From: Coptis chinensis | Taxonomy: Eukaryota; Streptophyta; Magnoliopsida; Ranunculales; Ranunculaceae | Assembly: GCA_015680905.1 (NCBI GenBank) | Contig: CM027382.1 | Span: 6,917,501 to 6,981,500, forward strand | Reading direction: 5' to 3' | Length of the DNA stretch: 64,000 bases | Shown: positions 1-10,661 of the stretch, one piece after another | Position numbering within the stretch: position 1 is the stretch's first letter | Layout: every line of letters begins with the position of its first letter | Position numbers and translations under genes: made by a program | The notes under the pieces: model-generated | Database searches by the model: none | Told to the model about the DNA's origin: nothing | What the model saw: only the letters and a program-made list of their open reading frames with translations

Positions 1-1575
1 TAGAATGAGTGTTTTTATGTTATTTTAGTATTGTACAATTCCCTTTTTGTGGGATCATTTTCCTCACGAGAGGTAATACGAAGAATTATCGAATGGATTG
101 TTAACTATGCCCAGATCGCGGGTAAATGGAAATTTTATTGATAAGACCTTTTCAATTGTAGCCAATATCTTATTACGAATAATTCCGACAGCTTTAGGAG
201 AAAAAGAGGCTTTTACTTATTACAGAGATGGTGTTATTTTTTTTTTTTTTTCTTTCACTCTCAGTCTTACGAGAAAGGCATTTTTTTTCTTTCGCTCTCA
301 GTCTACGAGAAAGGCACATGATTTGGGATAGAAATAAAAAAGATTATTGAAATAAACCTACGCTTGCTGAAGGTGAAGTTTGAAAATAGAACAATTCCTT
401 CTGTCGTGTATCTTCGGTTGATGCAGCCTCAGACGCTTCAATTTGAGATTCTAGTCTTAAGCGAAAGGTTACACCTATGTGTCGTACAAAACAAAAATTT
501 GCTAGTAAATACTATGAAAGAAAAAAGAAAATGGGCTTTCTACATATGTATCATACAAAACAACGATTTTTATCAGCTGTAGCAAAGAACGAGACTTCAT
601 ATAAGCTGAAATATGAAGAAATAGATATGTGGCGTGCCCATAATACTTTATTCTATGGATAAAAGATCTAATTGTTAGAGGAAGCACCGTAAAGATCAAT
701 TAGCGAGGTTTTGGGCCGATACAAAAAGAACTGCTTACTTATGTCATGATATGAGATAAAAGTTAGGAATCAACTTATGTAATAGAGTTGATCCACTAAA
801 ATATTGAGCAGCGGTGTAGCATCAGATCCCAAAGATAGTAAGTCATTTCTTTCTTATAGAATGGAGGAAAGCCTTTTTCAAAGATTCTATATGAATTTCT
901 ATATGAAACCGAGATAGTTACCTTTCAAAAAACTATACCGAAAATGGGGGGTGTCTACGCTTCATTCTTCTGAAGGTGGGAGAAAAGATAAAACGGATTT
1001 AGTAATCAAAATTCAAGTTTGAAACTCATGTAAATTAATTAATATCTTCTGGTTAACCCAAGAAAAAGGTGGGATAGATTTACGAAAAATCTTATCATAT
1101 TCGTTTAGAATTAAGATAAGATGGGACACCAAAAAAATAATTGATTGTCGAGCCGTATGAGGTAGGAAACTCTCAAGTACGGTTTGAAGGAAAGGAAATT
1201 ACCCACCTATTCCGACCGAGGAGAACAGGCCATTCGACAGGGAGATTCTTAAATTGCAGATGCTTGGTCTGATCAAGTTGCTGAGTATTGGAAACGAGCT
1301 ATAGCGCTTACTCCCTGTAATTATATTGAAGCACATAATTGGTTGAAGATCACAAGGCGGTTTGAATAAGAACACTTTTTATTATTATTCTAATTGTTTG
1401 TTGGATCCATCAGTCAAATAAAACGGATCATTCCTCTGGGAATAGCCAATCAAGGAATTTCATTATACCTCTTCTAAAAGAAAATAGTTCTATTTCGTCT
1501 GGAGCCTTGTACGGATAAACGATACGCGATGCGGATATAGTACAAAATATATCCCCTGCTGCTAGTTAAACTAAA
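1..1575 (+). other. Nuclear insertion of chloroplast DNA (NUPT) spanning ycf3
   Basis: The segment reads as plastid DNA: the ycf3 leader, ycf3 exon 1, group II intron sequence, ycf3 exon 3 and the downstream spacer, all on the plus strand. It is nuclear rather than plastid because exon 2 is missing, exon 3 carries a nonsense codon, and ordinary nuclear repeats follow directly from about 1.6 kb. The left border lies outside the window. The right border is estimated from where plastid-like sequence fades before the hAT-type element at 1710. Confidence 0.85.
107..1369 (+). pseudogene. ycf3: ycf3 (pafI) photosystem I assembly factor, plastid-derived pseudogene
   Basis: In plastids Ycf3 is a TPR protein that helps assemble photosystem I. 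Exon 1 (107-230) is open and reads [20 protein letters not shown] onward to YYRDG. Exon 3 (about 1212-1369) ends with the family C-terminus KITRRFE before TAA at 1367-1369. Exon 2 is absent: only about 980 bases separate exons 1 and 3, whereas the plastid gene has two introns plus a 230-base exon there. Exon 3 also carries an in-frame TAA where Glu is expected, after the residues RQGDS. Intron sequence with a domain V-like hairpin (about 1150-1190) remains just before exon 3. It cannot make functional Ycf3. Confidence 0.88.
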
Positions 1576-1709
1576 AAAGACCTTAGATTGACTAAATATG
1601 GTCCCTTGATATTTTGGGCTTGAAAACAAATAGAACATTACGTCAACCAATCCTCCCAAACACCTAAACACATTGCTGCCAAAGAATATGCCTCTTAGGA
1701 CCTTATAGC

Positions 1710-2122
1710 CAGGGCTGTCAATGGATCGGTTTGGGTCGGATATTGAAAAATTCAAAACCGTAATAATAAAATGATAAAATAATTAGATACCTAAAACCGA
1801 ACCAAACCGTTAATATTATATTTTATCCGAAACCTAACCGACCTTAACTGAAAACTATGAAATCAATTAAATCCTAAATCAAATCGATTAATTTTAGCCA
1901 CACAATTAATAAAATCTATACAAAATTAATCATAAATATTACTAAAATGCCACCTTATTGGTTCGGGTTCATATAAATTCGGTAGAAAGCATACCCAAAA
2001 CCAAACTAATATCTTTCGGTTCAATTTGGTAGAGGACAAATCAAACTATCAAAACCCAAACCAGTTTTTTATCGGTTTGGTCAAATCGGCTATCGGGTTA
2101 TTGAAACCCATTAACAGCCCTA
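1710..2122. mobile_element. Non-autonomous hAT-type element, 413 bp
   Basis: The ends are imperfect inverted repeats: CAGGGCTGTCAATGG at the left and the complement of TAGGGCTGTTAATGG at the right. Both are flanked by the same 8-bp target duplication CTTATAGC (1702-1709 and 2123-2130). An 8-bp duplication and this terminus are typical of hAT transposons. The interior is AT-rich, contains repeated motifs of the CCAAACC/GGTTTGG type, and has no transposase reading frame, so it is a deletion derivative or MITE. Confidence 0.85.
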
Positions 2123-2130
2123 CTTATAGC

Positions 2131-3060
2131 AGGTGTTAAGGGGAAGAAAGTGTGTGGATGATCCGGTGGCATGGAAACCGGAGGCAAATCCAATAATCAC
2201 CACCGAAGCAAGATTGACAAAGTGTGTTTATGTGTTTTGAGAATAAAACTATTTCCACATTGCTTCATTTGACCATTATTTTCTAACAACGACGACATAG
2301 AAAAATGTTGTATCAAATTAAGAAAATAAAAAGTGTCATATACGTAAATAGTTTGTTGGACATCATCAACATCATTCATGTTCATATTACACATTTCTCA
2401 AACTTTAGCAAAAAAAAAAAAACTTAAAAACAACACATTTCTCAGTAATGCACAAATATCAAATATTAAATAAATATTTATTTATTCATTTAATTTCTTA
2501 AAGGTAACTATGTTTTTTTTTCATAAAGTAAATGATCTATTTTAAAAAATCGCAGCCTCTATCTACCATCCCGCAATAATGAAATATAACATTTTATGTA
2601 ACTCTTCAACTATTTTTTTGGATAGAATTGCTCTTACTCAATTGGTTAAATTACAAAAAAAATTAAATAAATTTAATTAATAATTAGGACAATTATGTCA
2701 TTTGGATTCAGCGTAATTTTCCCAAAACACTTGGGCCCAACATGTGGCCCACATATACTTTTTAACAACTAAAAAAATAAGTATAACTGCCCCGGCCTAC
2801 ACTTTCTATTTATTTACAAGTTAGCAAAAAAAAATATATGTGCGTATGTGCATGCATCATGCTAGTCCAATTTAAAGAAGAACGATGTTTTAAAATTTTG
2901 AAATAAACATTGTTTGAGGTAATTTTGAAATAAACATTGTTTGAGGTGGATATACGAAATATAAATTTAGGTGATAACCCTATTTAATTTGTGGGCGCTA
3001 CACAAGTGATCACCTTAAATAAAATAAGTACGTGCCAACTGCCAACACATGTTGTTTTTA
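2131..3060. other. Intergenic AT-rich stretch with a 27-bp tandem duplication
   Basis: No gene is recognisable here. The only clear structure is a perfect direct duplication of 27 bases (2894-2920 and 2921-2947). Poly-A and poly-T runs are frequent. Confidence 0.6.
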
Positions 3061-3070
3061 TTTATAAATG

Positions 3071-3292
3071 AGGTTGTCTACCCCGATGATATCCTTATAG
3101 GAATGAAGTCTACGAACCATTGGACGTGTGATCCAACGGTTTAGAAATACACCATTCTTTTATTTTCTCTCTCATCCTTTTTGTTTTTTCTCTCTCATCC
3201 TTTTTGTTTTTGATTTTCAGACTATTGGATCACACATCCAACGGTTCGCAGACCCTCATCCCTATGAAGATATTCTCGATGTAGCTGGAGCC
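3071..3292. mobile_element. Fold-back MITE, possibly Mutator-like, 222 bp
   Basis: About 75 bases at each end are imperfect inverted repeats of one another, centred on a pyrimidine-rich loop (3160-3215) that itself contains a duplicated TCTCTCATCCTTTTTGTTTT motif. The flanks are 9-mers matching at 8 positions (TTTATAAAT at 3061-3069, TTTATAAAA at 3293-3301), the duplication length expected of Mutator-like elements. A half copy of the same family lies at 33070-33150. Family assignment is by inference. Confidence 0.6.
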
Positions 3293-3301
3293 TTTATAAA
3301 A

Positions 3302-3848
3302 TGGCATAGACGCACAGTTATATGTTTGAAAACTCTTATCCACTATAGACCGGGGTCGGCGTGGGAATAGATTTGACAAGAGTGTCATCCTTGGTCCAAA
3401 AAACACACGACATAATCTAGTTTTGTTGTCCCAAATAAAAATGTTCCAAATTAGACCACAACAATGTCAACAACTTAGTGCAAAAAATTGCTGACATAAC
3501 CCGTTGCTGATAAATTGTGTTGTTGCTCTTTGTGGTCTAACTGGAAACATATTGATTATCGTTGTCTAATTGAGAATGTCTAGCTATCCGAAAACCTTAA
3601 AACCGTCGATTTTCATTCTACAATCCCTAGTTGGGCCGCTAAATCTGCGGACTTGCGAACAGGGCTTTATGACCCAGTTGGATCGGGTCAGAGTGAAAAC
3701 CGTAGCAAAACAGCTCATGTTGGGCCCATCAAAGCCCACGTTGCACTCCTGAGAAATCTAACGGTCGTGTTTCCACTCTCTCACTCTTCAGTCTTGAGAC
3801 TTCCACTCTTTTTTTCCAGTCTTGAAGAACGAGTTTTTGAGAAGAACA
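3302..3848 (+). promoter_or_regulatory. Upstream region of the RsmE-type gene
   Basis: This is the interval between the MITE and the first ATG of the methyltransferase gene. The segment at 3760-3848 is pyrimidine-rich and looks like a 5' leader. I see no unambiguous TATA box close to it. Confidence 0.35.
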
Positions 3849-6800
3849 ATGCAAACCTTACTTCCTCGTCCTCGTTTTCCAAACTTTCTCATTACTTCAT
3901 GTAGGAAAGTCTCAGTGTTTTATGCTTCATATAAACCAGATTACTCAAACCAGTCACGTGGTGTTCTTCCTCGTTTCTACTCAGACACTCTCCCTCCTTC
4001 CAAGGTAACACGTGGTATACACCCTCTCTCTGTTTACTACTAGTTTATTGAGTGGTAGCAAAAAAACTAATCTTTTTCGGAATGGATATACAGGGTGAAG
4101 TTGTTAGAGTGATGGGAGATGAGTTTCATCACATGACTAAAGTTTTGCGGTTGAGTGTCCATGATAGGTAATATTTAACCTTGTTCTATGTAAGATAATT
4201 GCTTGGGGCCGATTATTAACCAATTAGACGTGAAATGGACGCAGGTCTCTGAGTTAATTTGTGTTTTATACTCTGTAATATAAGTTTTGTATAGATTCAG
4301 AATGAGTATACCAATGTGATGTCCTTCTTGGGCCTCTGATATTGTGAAAAAATGAGTGTAGGCATTGACCGATACACAGTGTTCATAACTTTCTTTTGTA
4401 AAGACTCTATATTGATGTGTATAAGCACATTCGAATAAAAATTGTTAAGAGTTAAATGCATTTGATAATGGCAAGACAAAATATTAAATGTGATGAGCCG
4501 ATGATAGGATAATGATGGCAGAATCACAAATATTTCTGGGTAGTTCTTTTCTTGGATGAGCTGCCAACCATTTTTTTTTAATGCAAATGTATTGAAATTT
4601 AGTTCTTTATTTTTTTTTGGATAACATATACGCACAACTTAATATTTGTTCCATTTACTGGTATGAGTCATCACTACCAATCAGCATTATTTGGTTTTGC
4701 ATCTTAGAAACAGAGGTTGTTGTAGTATTTGTGTGGTTTTCTCATACCTATGTTTCATAGACACCTAAAAGTTGAAGGAATACCTGTGTCAGATGCATGA
4801 TTGCTAAGTGAAAATGTTGTGTCTGCATGTCGGTGTTGTATCCCAGCTAAGTCAATCTGAGTATGTGACACTATGAGACTGAAGCAAATGTCTGGAAGCA
4901 CCTGAAGATTCTAGGTATAAGTGAACTCATGAATTGAAAAATCTAATGAAAAGGCATGAGTGTGTGACAACAGTTCGACACTTCAAGAAAGAAGTTATGA
5001 ATTTAAAAAGAAAATAGTCATTAATAAGACATAACACTGTTGAAGAATTTGGAGAGGCATGAGCTAACTTGATGGTGTGATATGGATTTTGTACAAAATT
5101 ATTGGAGTCAAGGTTTGTATGAACCTGCTAAATATCTATAAGTGCAACATCTTTTTGTTGAATGAATGCAATCTGAAGTTGAATAAAGTCACCGTGCATT
5201 TTTTATTCTTTTATGAAATTACAAGCACTTTACAATACTGTATATTGAAGTATGATCATCTTAAAAGTTGCTATGTTTAAGTAAGAAGAAAACAAATATA
5301 GATGTCACTTGCAATAAGTGGATACTAAGATGTTAAATCTAATTAGAAGAGCATGCTGCATAACTTTACACAACCGTTATATGAAGTCTTAGAGAAAATT
5401 TTGGGTAAGTTGAAGATTTTCAATTGACGAGAGTAATGCAATGGCGAAGTATCAATAAAATTATTGGGTTATGAGCAATAACAGTATGTGTGCTCAGAAG
5501 TAAGGTAGCTTTGGGTACGAATCAACTAATAATTGACACAAACATGTATGTGGTCAGGTTATCAAAAGTCACTAGACTCATCCACTTTGATGTTCTTGAG
5601 GGTAGAACCCTAAGTTATTTGTCAAGTTTAAGGCTTCATAGTTCTATACTGGTAGGATTTTACCCCAAAGTAGCTTTTGGTGCTCTCCCCACTTCTTCTT
5701 TGCTTCACTCTCTTCAGTGAAGTGTCCAAAACTAGTTTCACATATCTCTGTCTTCAAATATTGTCTTGTGTAATCTTACGATGCTGCTGTAAAAGGACGG
5801 CTTTAACGTAATGTATCTGCTTCATGCATGTTGATTAGATAACCTTATTTACTTAAGCATCTAAATTTTAAAGAGGTCATATTCAATAACAAGGCTTTTA
5901 TCGCCATATTTAGTAACATTATAAGTTGCTTGTAGACTTCATAAAAGGATTTATAAATGCAGTTAAAAAATTCTGACTTTTTCTATTTTGCATTCATGTA
6001 ACGAAGAAAGTGCTACAGTTATAAGTTGGTACTCTTGAGTGTCTTGTATGGAATCCATCATTTAGCGTCGAGTCAGCCCATGACTCTTGAAATTCTTTGC
6101 CTGTGTATGTGTTACATTTGTGTCTGTTTCTTCTTTCGTAACTTTTTTTATTTCTTGAGGTATGGAGATGGTTGTTAATAAACTTCTTCTTATCTGTCAA
6201 ATGCAAAGACAGTTTTGCATTGTACCTCAATATATAGTTGCTTCCATGACAAAGCCTTGACTTGTTTGAAAACATCCATGTCTTACTTCACCAGATATAT
6301 GACTCCTACTAACTCCTCATTCGTACTCTATTCTATGGGTTTCCTTTTCATTTCATGCAAGGGTAGAGCTCTTTAATGGGAGAGGAGGCTTAGTCCAAGG
6401 TTGCATAGACAAGATTGACCGGACTGGGTTAGATTTCATGGCATTAGAAGAACCAAACATAGTGCCTCCTAAGAGCACAAATTGGCATGTGTTTTCTGCT
6501 TTTGGTAAGTCGCCTGTAACAATTAGTATGATCTTCCTAGCAAATTGCAATACAATTTCTAAACTGTTCCTTATTCAGGTACTTTAAAAGGTGGCCGAGC
6601 AGACTGGCTAGTGGAGAAATGTACTGTATGTTTTGAACTCTCCTATATAGATTATTTGGTTAAGAGTTTTGGGACTTGGGGATCATTGACATTCTTATCA
6701 AATCTTGAATTGTGTCCAAAAGTGCTTCTTACTTATTTGCCTGGCTTAGTGAATGGCAAGTAAGGGGAGGCTTGTTTTAATGCTTCTAAGGCCTATTTCC

Positions 6801-8519
6801 TCATGTTCAATTTTGTCTGTGATGATTCTAAAACATTAAAAACGTGTATGAGACTTTCTGAAGGAAAGAAAGATGCTAATATCAGGAATGACTCTTGGAT
6901 TGTAGTCCCAACCACCAGTTTATGTGCTAGGCTGTTAGCCACTGATTATTTCTATCATTCCTTCAGGAACTGGGAGCTAGTAGTGTAACACCTCTGCTGA
7001 CTGAACGTTCTCCAGCAATTTCGGGAAATCGGGTGGACAGATTGCAACGAGTCATTTTTGCTGCTGCTAAACAATGTAGGCTTCTACTTCTTATCAGTCA
7101 TTCAGTCCAAAACATAACTGAATTGATATAGTAAAACATAATTTCTTTTCTTTCTTGTTTTGATATTTCATGTTGATGTTCTTCCAGAGCACGGCGAAAA
7201 AAATGATATTACACTATGATACGTGTGAAGATATGTCTTAATAGTTAATATATTTGTTTCCTTTCTCCATTTTTAAAGGTCAACGGTTGCATGAAATGAC
7301 TTTGAATCCTCCCACAAAAATTAGCAGCCTTCTACCCGCTGTGAGTACTTATTCCCCCTTATTACTAACAGTATGTTACATGGATTGTTCAAATGGAATT
7401 GGTACCTGTGTGGTACCTGTGTGAGATTCAGTTGAACTATGTATATCTTGTCGACTGTGTTGCTTGGTCATGCCATTGTCATACCATACATATTCGAGCA
7501 TTATGGTGTTTCTGTTCTCTATTTCCTCCTTTGTTTTTCCCTCTTTTCATCTGTTCTTTACAACCTTACCATGCTAGAAGATCAGCATGTGTCCATGAGA
7601 CCATTATGAAAACATAGATAAATTATAACATACTCGTACTTATTGATTATGAGCCCACTTGGTTGTATTTCTTCATGTTGATTTGCTTCTTACATTGTCA
7701 TTTTTTCACTGTTGCCATTGATGCAGATTTCCCAGTCTAAGCTATCATTTCTGGCAGTCGCAGAAGCGACACCTCTCATTAGTACCCTGTCTTTCAAAAG
7801 AAATGAGGCTAGTGGACTCATAATTATTGGACCGGAAGGGGGTTAGCACATTCTTATCCTGTTCCTTGATATTTTTCTCGCGCACGAAACATATACAACC
7901 TGCCAAATAAGATTACTGACGTGTTCAGGCAGTGACATGACGTAAAGTATCAAACTGGTAAATGCGTACTTTGTCTAAATGGTAGATAATAGAGTAATAA
8001 GTTTTGGACAAAGTCAGCAATGAGTACCTCTATAGGATTCCTTCCACAAAATCAGACTAGTTAATTGAGGCTGTTTAATAATTAAGAGTATACAGCACAA
8101 ACAGGGTGATTATGGTCAGAGGTGATAAGAGGTTGAAATGTTGCATGGAGGTGGAGGTAGAAAATATTTGGATGACTCAGAGATTATATTAATGTAAAGG
8201 AATGAAACTAAAACGACATTTTGCAATATCTACTACTACTATCACCACTCTTAATAATGATAATAATAGTGATTATTATTTTACTATCTCCCTGTTCTCT
8301 GCTATAGTAAACAAATCCTACATTGATTTTCATTTTCGAACTTTGATTACAATTTCAGACTTCTCAGATAAGGAAGTGAAAATGATGACTGAAGCAGGTG
8401 CTACCACCGTCGGTCTTGGGCCACATCGATTACGAGTTGAGACTGCGACGATGGCAATTTTGGCGACTCTGATGTTATGGTCCGACTCACATGAATCAAT
8501 GGCAGTTGGTGAACCCTAG
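3849..8519 (+). CDS. RsmE-type 16S rRNA (uracil-N3) methyltransferase, organelle-targeted, 8 exons
   Basis: RsmE enzymes methylate N3 of the uridine equivalent to E. coli 16S U1498, using S-adenosylmethionine. Coding exons: 3849-4004, 4094-4167, 6362-6504, 6579-6625, 6967-7075, 7279-7340, 7727-7841 and 8359-8519. All have GT/AG borders and consistent phases, giving 867 nt and a 288-residue protein. Family motifs are present: GEVVRVMGDEFHH after exon 1, KGGRADW at about 129-135, the SPOUT-fold GPEG at 232-235, and GLGPHRLRVETA at 254-265 near the C-terminus, which builds the knotted SAM site. Residues 1-50 are rich in Arg, Ser and hydrophobics and look like a transit peptide; chloroplast or mitochondrion is inferred. 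ATG 3849 is the first ATG in frame. Intron 2 (2.2 kb) is the longest. The gene appears intact. Confidence 0.93.
4168..6361 (+). other. Intron 2 of the RsmE-type gene
   Basis: This 2.2-kb intron has a GT start and AG end. I found no convincing gene or complete transposon in it; the short open frames inside are not conserved-looking. It may contain old degraded insertions. Confidence 0.7.
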
Positions 8520-8691
8520 GTCCCTTCCAAATTTCTATACAACAATACTGTCTTGGGCCACATCGATTACGAGTTGAGACTGCAACGATGGCAATTTTGG
8601 CAACTCTGATGTTATGGTCCGACTCACATGAATCAATGGCAGTTGGTGCACCCTAGGCCAGCCCCTACCAGACTTTCTATACTACAATACT
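8413..8691 (+). repeat. Tandem duplication of the RsmE gene's terminal exon end
   Basis: Copy 1 (8413-8549) holds the last 35 codons of the gene plus about 30 bases of 3' sequence. Copy 2 (8550-8691) repeats it with few substitutions and some insertions after the stop. Copy 2 keeps the LRVETA-like frame, with Thr and Ala codon changes, and the stop codon context. It lies beyond the gene's real stop, so it is probably 3' UTR. Confidence 0.9.
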
Positions 8692-9510
8692 GTCTTGGGA
8701 TTCTCAAAGAATGTCTACGCGACTTCATCTTTGATACTGGTGGGCCTTGGCAATTTTATTGTGTGGAAGATAACTGAAGGCATTGATCAATCCAGTCTTT
8801 ATGTACCAAATGGGAGAATGCAAACTGTTTTTAAATGGAATGCTTTAATGTCAGTCTTATTGTGAATTTGTGATGTTCAATTTTGGCTGTGAGTCTGTGA
8901 CTTCCACTCTTAACTTGGAGTAGCCCCTGACAGGTACCCTGAGGTTATCCCGTAGCTTGTATAGGATGTCTCTGAAATTTAGCATCTGGACTGGGGTTGT
9001 ACAACACAAACGAGGCAAACTTAGCTTGTTAGTGAATTCGAGTAAATTGAAGGGTATGGCAGCATACTATGTACGATGTATCATTGAGGTTGTATGACTT
9101 CAAAAATTGTTGTTGGGTGGTAATGTTCTCACCCCCTATATATCATTTAAGTTCACCGGTTCTTTTTCCTCACCCCTTGTTGGTCCACTGTTAAGTTCAC
9201 CACATGTAATATGTTCACCGCCCATCACAAACGCGCCGTACTGAATAAAGCATACAAACCATTTTTCTTTCCTCCCGCGCCTTTACCAACCAAAATAGTA
9301 GAAGAAAAACCATAAAAACTCCTGTTGTCTCTCTCCCTCTTTCTTTCTCTTGTGCAGTGCATTGTTGTAAGCATACAACATAATTTGCAGTAAGTCGGTA
9401 ACAATGACAACAAGATAAAAATTGCTAATTTTATTTCAGTGACAAGATTATTACTAGACTTTGATTGAAACATCTAAAAAGTGCAAAAAAGAAACTAGTG
9501 AAAGTGATCA
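8692..9510. other. Intergenic region downstream of the RsmE-type gene
   Basis: This holds the 3' flank of the methyltransferase gene and a non-coding spacer. A CT/GA-rich tract at about 9330-9355 is the only simple repeat. No gene is seen. Confidence 0.5.
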
Positions 9511-10661
9511 TCACTTGTCTAATGCTATATATATTTTGGTTATTGGCATGATTCCGTCAAATTCTGCTAACCGAGCTTCAAAACTTGTCCTCCATGCTAT
9601 TGCGCAATCTTGCACATAGTTCTTCCAAGTAGCAAAGATTGGAGGAAGTGGACAATCGGCTTCAAAAGAGCATGCATAAAATGACACTTGTTAACATAAG
9701 CAATGACAATGACAGTAGGTGCAGTTTTTGGGGGTGGTGGAGATTTCAATGGGAGACAAGTATACCAACCATCTTGAGAGAGGAGAACAATCGCAACATT
9801 ATAACAAGAAGCAACCAGAGGACCAACATAGGCCATATTCATCCAGTTCTCAGAGTCACATGGACTCTTATCACAGTCTATCATATCATAAACTCTTTTG
9901 TACTCTTCTTCATTCTCAAAAATAACTGTATAAAATTGTTTGTTGGTTGCCAATTCGAGACACAAATCATCACGGACTTGTTTCCAATTCCCATGTCCCA
10001 ACCCAAGTCCTAGCGCCACATCTCTATAACCACAGTTTCCATCCGGGCTAACGTCTTGAACATCTGCAATCAAGGCTTTGATTTCATTTGGAAATGATGA
10101 AATGAAGTTCATGGTAGAAGTAGATTTTGAAGGGGCAATTTTAGCACGAGTCACTTTCAATTTTGACTTGTTAGGTGCACTTAGCAATGGAATATGTATT
10201 GAACCAGTTGACACAACCTCGGGCATTCTAAGTACATACTCAAAATATGAAGGATCTCGTTTTATTGAAGACTTGGCTTGTGATATCTTCTTCTTTAAGT
10301 TTCTCCAGTAGGTATTCTTTGGAAGCGTTTAGCAATTGGCACAATTTAAGGGTGCAAGTCAAAAGCCCCCTGGACTCTAGTGTGGAAACTCCTTATAATT
10401 TTTTCCAAAAATAATGCACCTTATCCAATGGGATTGGTTTAGTGTGGAAACTCCTTATAATTTTTTCCAAAAATAATGCACCTTATCCAATGGGATTGGT
10501 TTTTGGAGTCGATCGTAACCAATAATTTTACAAACACAAGGTAAGCCATAAGTGCGTCCCAATACACATCCGCAGTCTTTAGGATCCATACCCATTGACC
10601 CACTACGTTTTTTCTCTTTAAAAATCATCTCCATTACATCTTTGGAAACAAAACCCCTCAT
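9511..10661 (-). pseudogene. FAR1/MULE-type protein remnant: SWIM-like zinc finger piece plus OTU-like cysteine protease domain
   Basis: Read on the minus strand, 10661-10455 encodes a stretch with CGCVLGRTYGLPCVC and IPLDKVHYFWKKL. This resembles the SWIM zinc-finger end of FAR1-related, Mutator-derived transposases. Downstream, 10226-9597 encodes an OTU-like domain: DGNCGY with the presumed catalytic Cys at residue 65 and a candidate His in KCHFM at residue 182. The frame is also open upstream of 10226, through RDPSYFEYVLRMPEV. Near 9655-9665 a frameshift moves the continuing homology (PLPPIFATWKNY, then AWRTSFEARL) to another frame that ends at TGA 9511-9513. A stop also follows WKKL. The gene is therefore broken. 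In plants such fused proteins are transposon-derived or domesticated; no terminal repeats were found here. Confidence 0.72.
10379..10502. repeat. Perfect 62-bp tandem duplication
   Basis: Two identical 62-base units (10379-10440 and 10441-10502) lie between the two homologous parts of the OTU/SWIM pseudogene. The second unit encodes the end of the IPLDKVHYFWKKL stretch on the minus strand, so the duplication occurred within the old gene. The two copies have no differences, so the event looks recent. Confidence 0.92.

Noticed and set aside
3822-3848. Earlier start for the RsmE protein at TTG 3822
   Set aside because: Plant nuclear genes rarely start at TTG, and ATG 3849 in the same frame gives a complete protein of normal length.
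9597-10226. Treating the 209-codon OTU frame as an intact gene
   Set aside because: The conserved C-terminal segment continues in another frame after about 9660, and the N-terminal homology extends upstream of the ATG, so it is a broken fragment.
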